DNA from: Dyadobacter sp. CY312
Lineage (GTDB): Bacteria > Bacteroidota > Bacteroidia > Cytophagales > Spirosomataceae
Reading direction: 5' to 3'
NCBI RefSeq assembly: GCF_021390535.1
Contig: NZ_JAJUXG010000017.1
Location: forward strand, 1-64,000
Length of the DNA stretch: 64,000 nucleotides
This document shows positions 58,698 through 64,000 of the stretch, one piece after another (the stretch's first letter is position 1; the number at the start of each line of letters is the position of its first letter). The position numbers were made by a program, and so were the translations under genes. Under the pieces are notes generated by a model, which saw only the letters and a program-made list of their open reading frames with translations, had not been told where the DNA came from and made no database searches.

Positions 58698-59608
58698 TGA
58701 GCTCAGGTCCGGTTACATGGGATGAGAAAAGGCAGAGCTCCCTTTCACTCCCTCAATTTAACCTGCGGTTCAGATTGCTCAGGTTTATTTGCAATAAGAT
58801 TTCTGATCTGTTCTTCCTTGTTTTCGTATATGCATATCCGTACCGAAAAGAAGTAATTCTTAAAAACCTTAAAATTGCTTTTCCCGGGTTGTCAGCAGTG
58901 CGGTATAACGAACTTTTAAATGCCTATTATCGCCACATGGCCGATCTTTTGACTGAACCATTTCTTATCGGATTTTGTAAGAAACGGGACCTGAACAGGT
59001 TGGTTCGCTATGAAAACGCGGCGCTTGTAAAGGGAATTCTCGATAGCGGCAAAGATGTTGTGCTGATGGCTTCCCATTACGGAAACTGGGAGTATATGCT
59101 TTCCATGCCTATGGTGCTGAATGGCAAGGTGCTCACGGCATTCTCAACCGTGTCTAATTCCTGGCTCAATAACCGGTTGAAAAAGATGCGTGGAAAATAT
59201 GGGATGGGGATGATTCCAAAACAGGATTGGTACCGTGCCAGCTTAAAATGCGATTCTTCGGAGCCAACGGTTTTTATCGCCGTTGCGGATCAGCGTCCTG
59301 TGGGCGTGAGCAAGGAAACTGTTCATTTTTTTGACCAAAAAACCTATATACAATGTGGTGCGGCGCGCCTTGCAAAACAAAGAAATGCCGTGATGGTGTA
59401 CCTGGATGTGAAAAAGCAAGGCAGAAATGTGTATAGTTACCGGTTCGTTCAGCAGTCCGCTTTGCCGGGAACCACGGACGTGAACAGCATGATGATGGAG
59501 TATTACTCGCATCTGGAAAAGACCATAGCGCGTCAGCCGGAGCTGTGGCTCTGGTCACACAATCGCTGGAAGTTCAACCAGACGACTTTTCAACCTGCTG
59601 TAATCTAA
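58697..59608 (+). CDS. LpxL/HtrB-like lysophospholipid acyltransferase
   Basis: The 303-residue enzyme of the lipid A acyltransferase family transfers an acyl chain to a lipid or related acceptor at the inner membrane. The catalytic HxxxxE motif is HYGNWE (127-132), ADQRPVG fits the second family motif, and ELWLWSHNRWK is the usual terminal block. A hydrophobic helix near 35-48 would anchor it. Bacteroidota use this fold for lipid A and for aminolipids. The ATG overlaps the stop of the solenoid gene, a strong sign of translational coupling, so envelope lipid modification and the solenoid protein may be produced together under promoter P2. Confidence 0.88.
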   Translation: MSSGPVTWDEKRQSSLSLPQFNLRFRLLRFICNKISDLFFLVFVYAYPYRKEVILKNLKIAFPGLSAVRYNELLNAYYRHMADLLTEPFLIGFCKKRDLNRLVRYENAALVKGILDSGKDVVLMASHYGNWEYMLSMPMVLNGKVLTAFSTVSNSWLNNRLKKMRGKYGMGMIPKQDWYRASLKCDSSEPTVFIAVADQRPVGVSKETVHFFDQKTYIQCGAARLAKQRNAVMVYLDVKKQGRNVYSYRFVQQSALPGTTDVNSMMMEYYSHLEKTIARQPELWLWSHNRWKFNQTTFQPAVI

Positions 59609-59760
59609 AAGTGTTGTATAATTGGGCAAATGGTAGTGTTGTTACACAGCATTATTATCCGGGCTTATTTTTAACATGCTGACAGGTAGATTATTGCTTA
59701 TTTCTGGTAACCCTTGGTATCATAATTTAGGAGGGAGCGGTCAAACCAATTCTTTTTAAT

Positions 59761-60243
59761 ATGAGAAAATTAGCATTGATGGGTTCGTTTATGGCAGTAA
59801 TTGCAATGGGGTGTAAGGATGATGATACTGGTATAACTGACCCGCTTCCGCTGCCTGAATTAAAGGTTAGCACGACGCTGTCAGGAGCTAATGAGGTTCC
59901 GGCCAACACTTCCACAGCGACAGGTTCAGTGGAGGGTTTGCTTGATCAGGAAACAAGAATTCTAAGTTTGAACATCATGTACAGTGATTCCGCTGCGTCG
60001 GATTCTACCGCCGCAGATTCACTGTTTGTACCAACCGCGTGGCATATCCATAAAGGCGCAGCAGACACAACCGGAGCTGTTGTGATTGACTTCGGTACCA
60101 ATTTTGCCTCTCCATTCGCATTCAAAGACACACTTTCAGAACAGCAGGTTGCAGATTTGAAGGCTGGTTTATACTATGTAAATATTCATACTGCTAAATT
60201 TCCCGCAGGAGAAATCCGCGGGCAGCTGAAAGCGGAAGAATAA
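59761..60243 (+). CDS. CHRD domain lipoprotein
   Basis: The 160-residue lipoprotein has a lipobox (VIAMGC) followed by an acidic KDDDTG, then a CHRD domain (about 38-158): VSTTLSGANEVPANTSTATG, AWHIHKGAADTTGAVVIDFG and YYVNIHTAKFPAGEIRGQLK. CHRD domains were named from chordin and occur in many bacterial surface proteins; their molecular role is unclear. It is monocistronic with a clear terminator. Confidence 0.9.
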   Translation: MRKLALMGSFMAVIAMGCKDDDTGITDPLPLPELKVSTTLSGANEVPANTSTATGSVEGLLDQETRILSLNIMYSDSAASDSTAADSLFVPTAWHIHKGAADTTGAVVIDFGTNFASPFAFKDTLSEQQVADLKAGLYYVNIHTAKFPAGEIRGQLKAEE

Positions 60244-60277
60244 AAGATTTATTGCTCAACGTTAGAAGGTTACAATT

Positions 60278-60304
60278 GCAGGCTCTCAGGAGCCTGCTTT
60301 TTTA
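60278..60304 (+). terminator. Intrinsic terminator after the CHRD gene
   Basis: GCAGGCTC (60278-60285) pairs perfectly with GAGCCTGC (60290-60297) over a 4-base loop, followed by T7. Confidence 0.93.
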
Positions 60305-60381
60305 TAGGTACGATCCTGAAACTGTTTATTAAATACTGTTGACCAGATGCTTAGTACAGAAAATTGCTTTGAATGTATTTC

Positions 60382-60412
60382 TTGACAACTTGTCCAGAAC
60401 TTTTTATATTTG
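60382..60412 (+). promoter_or_regulatory. Promoter of the toxin-antitoxin operon with internal palindrome
   Basis: TTG (60382-60384), a 20-base spacer and TATATTTG (60405-60412) form a consensus promoter, 23 bases before the antitoxin ATG. The palindrome GACAA-C-TTGTC (60384-60394) lies within the spacer next to the -33 element and suits a Phd-type repressor. Confidence 0.6.
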
Positions 60413-60435
60413 TTTAAATTAACATTTGCACAGAT

Positions 60436-60693
60436 ATGAAAACGATGACGGTAGGTGAGTTTAAGGCTAAATTTTCTGATGTGATTGCGCAGGTAAAAGC
60501 AGGGCAGGAGATCGCCGTGACTTTTGGTAAGAAGAAAGAAATTATAGGTTACTTTACACCGGAGAATTCCGAATCGAAAGAGCCAAAAAAAGAACGTCCG
60601 TTAGGCCCGTTGAAACATTTGGGCTACTACATGGCCAATGATTTTTGTGAAACTACGGAAGATGAATTCCCAGTCAACGATTCTTCTTTATGA
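60436..60693 (+). CDS. Phd/YefM family antitoxin
   Basis: This 85-residue antitoxin has the Phd N-terminus MKTMTVGEFKAKFSDVIAQV and the strand-turn block GQEIAVTFGKKKEIIGYFTP; a charged C-terminal part (ESKEPKKERPLGPLKHLGYY) wraps and inhibits the toxin. The N-terminal domain also binds the operon promoter. The stop overlaps the toxin start (ATGA at 60690-60693), the standard arrangement that keeps antitoxin in excess. Confidence 0.92.
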   Translation: MKTMTVGEFKAKFSDVIAQVKAGQEIAVTFGKKKEIIGYFTPENSESKEPKKERPLGPLKHLGYYMANDFCETTEDEFPVNDSSL

Positions 60694-61088
60694 AATATTT
60701 GTTGGACACACATGTGCTACTCTGGTATCTGTTTGAAGAGGAGAGATTGTCAACTGATGTGTCAAATTTGCTGAAAGATGCGGAGGTAGAGGTTTACATA
60801 AGTGCCGTCACCTTTTGGGAAATATCTGTTAAACACGGTATTGGAAAATTGAATCTGAAATCAGTTACGCCAACGCAGCTTCCGGAACGATGTGTATCTT
60901 ATGGTTTTAAAACACTACCACTGTCACCTTTCGAAGCAGCTTCATATTTCCAGTTAACATCAACACACCATAAAGATCCGTTCGATAGAATGCTTATCTG
61001 GCAGGCCATTCATAACAATTTCACCTTGATCAGTAATGATGGAAATATGCCTCCCTACGTTTCAGATGGCCTGAAACTCTTATGGTAG
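60690..61088 (+). CDS. VapC-like PIN-domain toxin
   Basis: The 132-residue PIN nuclease has the acidic catalytic residues Asp6 (YLLDTHVLLWYL), Glu44 (FWEISVKHG), Asp96/Asp99 (HKDPFDRMLI) and Asp117 (LISNDGN). All are intact, so an active ribonuclease is expected. In other VapC proteins the targets are tRNAs or rRNA. It overlaps its antitoxin by four bases. The subtype is the one in which Phd rather than VapB is the antitoxin. Confidence 0.92.
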   Translation: MKYLLDTHVLLWYLFEEERLSTDVSNLLKDAEVEVYISAVTFWEISVKHGIGKLNLKSVTPTQLPERCVSYGFKTLPLSPFEAASYFQLTSTHHKDPFDRMLIWQAIHNNFTLISNDGNMPPYVSDGLKLLW

Positions 61089-61112
61089 CGATGGGAAATT
61101 AGTTTTATAAAA

Positions 61113-61141
61113 CAAAAAAGCTGTCCCTTGTGAGAACAGCT
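61113..61141 (-). terminator. Intrinsic terminator of alaS
   Basis: On the minus strand AGCTGT pairs with ACAGCT (61136-61141 and 61119-61124) over an 11-base loop, followed by T6 (61113-61118). It lies 28 bases beyond the alaS stop. Confidence 0.85.
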
Positions 61142-61168
61142 CTTTCGATCAATACTTTATACTAAGTT

Positions 61169-63808
61169 TTAAAACTGCTCCTTCGCTTTTGCAAGAGCAC
61201 TTTCCAAGCCTGTCGCATCGGAGCCTCCCGCTGTGGCGAAAAATGGCTGTCCGCCGCCGCCGCCACGAATTTCCTTTGCCAGTTCTTTTACGATTTTACC
61301 CGCGTTAAGCTCTGTTTCCAGAACAATATTTTCGGCAATGAAAACCGACAACTGAGGTTTGCCTGCAATGTCCGCACCCAACACAACGATCAGATTTTCA
61401 ACCTGATCTTTCAATTCGTAAGACAGTTGCTTCAAGGAATCGGCTGCCGGAACATTCACCTTCTCAACGATCAGGTTAAATGTTTTGTGCTTCTCCATTC
61501 CTGCTATCAGGCCGGCTTTTATGTCCTGCAACTTTTCATTTTCCAAGGCAGATATTTTCTTTTGAAGCGCATTACGCTCCTCCACCAGATTCTCAACTGC
61601 CTTGATCAGATCCGTCGGACTTTTCAGAAGTTCTTTCAGCTTGGTAAGGGTTTCTTCCTGCTGACGCATCAGTTCCAATGCTTTTTCGCCCGTAACGGCT
61701 TCTACACGGCGTACTCCGGCAGATACTGAACCTTCAGAGGTAAATTTGAATAGTCCGATTTCCCCGGTAGAAGGAACGTGTGTACCTCCACAGAGCTCGA
61801 ACGAGAATTTAGGATCGAAAATAATCAGTCTTACAAAATCACCGTATTTTTCACCAAAAGTTGCCGTTGCTCCCAAATCCAGTGCTTGCTGAATAGGTAC
61901 ATTACGGCGTTCGTCCAGTGTTATGTTTTCACGGATTTTGGCATTGACAATATCTTCTATTTTTTTCAGCTCTTCATCGGTCACTTTCGAGAAATGTGAA
62001 AAGTCAAAACGCAGCACTTCGTCGTTCAGGTAAGATCCTTTCTGACCGATGTGCGTTCCCAATACTTCTCTCATCGATGAAAGCATTAAATGCGTTGCCG
62101 TATGGTTAGCTTTAATTTTCGCGCGGCGTTGTGTATCAATTTTAGCTACAACGTGGTCCGCCTGCTGCAATGCTTCATCCAGATTTTTATCCGTGGATAT
62201 GTGAACAAAAAGGTCATTCTCCTTTTTGGTATCCGAAATTGCGATGGTCCTGCCATTCAATTCCAGCACACCGGTATCACCAACCTGTCCACCCATTTCT
62301 GCATAGAAAGGTGTGCGATCAAGAACAATGTGATATTCTTCACCTGCCTTGGTTTTCACCTTGCGGTATTTCACAACATTGCTGTGCGTTTCCTCAAAGT
62401 CATATCCAAGAAACTCAACGCCTTCCGATTCGCGTAATTCGATCCAGTCGGTAGCTTCTTTGGCAGCATCCTGGCGCGAGCGTTTTTTCTGCTCCTGCAA
62501 CGCGGCCTGAAAACCAGTCTCATCAATCTGGAATCCTTTTTCGCGGGCGATCAGTGCAGTTAAGTCAACAGGGAAACCGAAAGTGTCGCTCAGTTCAAAA
62601 ACTTCGTCTCCGGCAATGGTATTTACACCTTTGTCCTTTTGAGAATTAATGATCACGTCCAGGCGTTTCAGTCCGGATTCAAGTGTTCTTAAAAAGCTTT
62701 TTTCTTCTTCCAGAATAACTCTGGTTACAAACTCTTCCTGCGCTTTCAATTCCGTGAAAACGTCTTTAAACTGGTCGGCCAGAACGGGAACCAGTTTATG
62801 GAAAAACGGCTCCTGTAATCCCAAATAGGAATATCCGTAACGAACTGCACGGCGCAAAATCCTACGGATTACGTATCCAGCTTTTACATTAGAAGGTAAT
62901 TGTCCGTCGGTAATGGCGAAGGAAACAGCACGAATGTGATCGGCAATTACGCGCATAGCGATATCAGCGAAAGGTTCGTCGTTGCCGCCATATACTTTAC
63001 CCGAAAGCGTTTCCAACACACCAATTGTGTTTTGAAAAACATCTGTGTCATAATTTGACATTTTGCTTTGAACGGCCATACAAAGACGTTCAAAACCCAT
63101 TCCGGTATCTACGTGTGTTGCAGGAAGCGGAATCAGCGAGCTGTCTGCTTTCCGCTCAAACTGCATAAATACCAAATTCCATATTTCAACCACCTGTGGA
63201 TGGTCGTTATTCACCAAAGATTTTCCGGATACCAATGCAAGATCAGCTTCCGGTCTCAGGTCGATGTGAATTTCAGAGCAAGGTCCGCAGGGGCCGGTAT
63301 CACCCATTTCCCAGAAGTTGTCTTTTTTATTTCCAAGAATGATGCGGTCTTCGCCGACGATCGGCTTCCACAGATCCCATGCTTCCTGATCGAACGGCAC
63401 GCCATCTTTGGAATCACCTTCGAAAACTGAAACGTACATTCTTTCCTTTGGAAGCTTGTATACTTCCGTTAGCAATTCCCACGCCCAGGTAATGGCTTCT
63501 TTTTTGAAATAATCACCAAAAGACCAGTTTCCAAGCATCTCGAACATGGTGTGGTGATAGGTATCAAAACCTACATCTTCCAGATCGTTGTGCTTTCCAG
63601 ATACACGAAGACATTTCTGAGTATCGGCAATCCTTATTGAAGGCGGTGTGCCATTACCAAGGAAAAAGTCCTTAAACTGCGCCATTCCCGAATTGTTAAA
63701 CATCAGGGTAGGGTCGTTTTTAGCTACCAGCGGGGCAGAAGGAACTATTAAATGTCCTTTGCTACGGAAAAAATCAAGAAAAGCCTGTCGTATTTGATGC
63801 GAGGTCAT
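61169..63808 (-). CDS. alaS: Alanyl-tRNA synthetase
   Basis: From the ATG at 63808 the enzyme is 879 residues, the normal length. It charges tRNA-Ala and edits mischarged Ser or Gly. The catalytic domain begins MTSHQIRQAFLDFFRSKGHL and includes DPTLMFNNSGMAQFKDFFLG; the editing domain has the zinc ligands HTATH and CGGTHV; the C-terminal C-Ala domain ends GGGGQPFFATAGGSD. The frame is open 33 codons further upstream, but that extension is non-homologous and runs into a hairpin terminator of the gene beyond the window, which supports the internal start. Confidence 0.97.
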   Translation of the reverse strand: MTSHQIRQAFLDFFRSKGHLIVPSAPLVAKNDPTLMFNNSGMAQFKDFFLGNGTPPSIRIADTQKCLRVSGKHNDLEDVGFDTYHHTMFEMLGNWSFGDYFKKEAITWAWELLTEVYKLPKERMYVSVFEGDSKDGVPFDQEAWDLWKPIVGEDRIILGNKKDNFWEMGDTGPCGPCSEIHIDLRPEADLALVSGKSLVNNDHPQVVEIWNLVFMQFERKADSSLIPLPATHVDTGMGFERLCMAVQSKMSNYDTDVFQNTIGVLETLSGKVYGGNDEPFADIAMRVIADHIRAVSFAITDGQLPSNVKAGYVIRRILRRAVRYGYSYLGLQEPFFHKLVPVLADQFKDVFTELKAQEEFVTRVILEEEKSFLRTLESGLKRLDVIINSQKDKGVNTIAGDEVFELSDTFGFPVDLTALIAREKGFQIDETGFQAALQEQKKRSRQDAAKEATDWIELRESEGVEFLGYDFEETHSNVVKYRKVKTKAGEEYHIVLDRTPFYAEMGGQVGDTGVLELNGRTIAISDTKKENDLFVHISTDKNLDEALQQADHVVAKIDTQRRAKIKANHTATHLMLSSMREVLGTHIGQKGSYLNDEVLRFDFSHFSKVTDEELKKIEDIVNAKIRENITLDERRNVPIQQALDLGATATFGEKYGDFVRLIIFDPKFSFELCGGTHVPSTGEIGLFKFTSEGSVSAGVRRVEAVTGEKALELMRQQEETLTKLKELLKSPTDLIKAVENLVEERNALQKKISALENEKLQDIKAGLIAGMEKHKTFNLIVEKVNVPAADSLKQLSYELKDQVENLIVVLGADIAGKPQLSVFIAENIVLETELNAGKIVKELAKEIRGGGGGQPFFATAGGSDATGLESALAKAKEQF

Positions 63809-63884
63809 AAAATTGTTTGCGTGTTGGTGTGCAAATCCTGATTTTTCGGTCAGATCTACACCTAATTTTTTCGCAAATGTAGTG

Positions 63885-63930
63885 AAAAAATACAGCAGAC
63901 TTTTCAAGTTGGTACACCTGAAAAGTCTGC
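63885..63930 (-). terminator. Terminator of an upstream minus-strand gene beyond the window
   Basis: GCAGACTTTTCA (63895-63906) pairs with 63919-63930, 12 bp perfect over a 12-base loop, and the minus strand continues into T6 (63885-63890). It suggests a gene on the minus strand to the right of 63930. Confidence 0.7.
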
Positions 63931-63969
63931 CGGATTAAAGTTCATGGCCAAAAGATTAAAATGAATCGG

Positions 63970-63996
63970 GTAATTCGCTTTTTATGAGCGAATTAC
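63970..63996. repeat. 10-bp perfect hairpin at the window end
   Basis: GTAATTCGCT (63970-63979) pairs with AGCGAATTAC (63987-63996). It may be a second terminator arm or regulatory dyad of the neighbouring gene; the context is cut off. Confidence 0.4.
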
Positions 63997-64000
63997 AACG

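Noticed and set aside
63809..63907. 33-residue upstream extension of AlaS
   Set aside because: The canonical start is MTSHQIRQAF; the extension runs up to a hairpin terminator.

Overview
The window reads as chromosomal DNA of a Bacteroidota bacterium, most likely of the order Cytophagales and plausibly a Dyadobacter-like Spirosomaceae. The evidence is a SusC/SusD pair with an ECF sigma/FecR module, three proteins with type IX secretion sorting tails, FtsX-type permeases with a PadR-linked prefix domain, TAnnTTTG promoter elements, and repeat families typical of this phylum. The genus is an inference. No rRNA, tRNA, CRISPR array, prophage or integron was seen.

Layout. 1-5 kb: end of a T9SS cargo gene, a GrpB remnant coupled to an AraC regulator, a nitrilase-family hydrolase, two small genes and a secreted endonuclease/phosphatase-fold protein. 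5-13 kb: a lone degenerate receiver protein, then a minus-strand nutrient-uptake locus (ECF sigma, FecR, SusC, SusD). 13-21 kb: a tricorn-type protease and a divergent TonB receptor/DUF4374 lipoprotein operon with a possible metal-responsive operator. 21-30 kb: two FtsX-like permeases (one with PadR), a T9SS cargo protein, a VOC protein and a serine hydrolase. 30-38 kb: a low-density stretch with an OmpA lipoprotein gene broken by one stop codon, an HxlR/flavodoxin-fold reductase pair, a methyltransferase, an ATP-grasp-like protein, a REP-associated transposase (RAYT), a decayed copy of its 3' end, and nested palindromes.

38-51 kb: a stress and detoxification block. A tripartite RND pump (adaptor, pump, outer-membrane factor) is divergent from a TetR regulator with a conserved Gly-Gly-Cys-Pro segment. 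The TetR gene is followed by an operon of Old Yellow Enzyme, two SDRs and a quinone-oxidoreductase-like MDR protein. A 22-bp operator in the tetR promoter recurs (21 of 22 bases) between the promoter elements of that operon, which points to NemR-like electrophile control. A LytS/LytTR two-component operon follows. GGTTCAG-type direct repeats at 21-22 bp spacing precede both that operon and the RND operon.

51-60 kb: a T9SS cargo gene, OxyR, a small secreted 16-residue-repeat protein, and then the most unusual locus. It holds an ECF sigma factor, a FecR anti-sigma factor, a protein with the STN and carboxypeptidase-regulatory N-terminus of a TonB transducer but a 16-residue-repeat solenoid in place of the TonB plug and barrel, a paralogous solenoid protein, and an LpxL-like acyltransferase whose start codon overlaps the previous stop. 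The same promoter-like sequence (AAAATTAGGGTAAG, 11-bp spacer, TTGTC) precedes both the sigma gene and the second solenoid gene. It is therefore a candidate self-contained cell-surface signalling regulon that does not use a TonB receptor. 60-64 kb: a CHRD lipoprotein, a Phd/VapC toxin-antitoxin pair and alaS.
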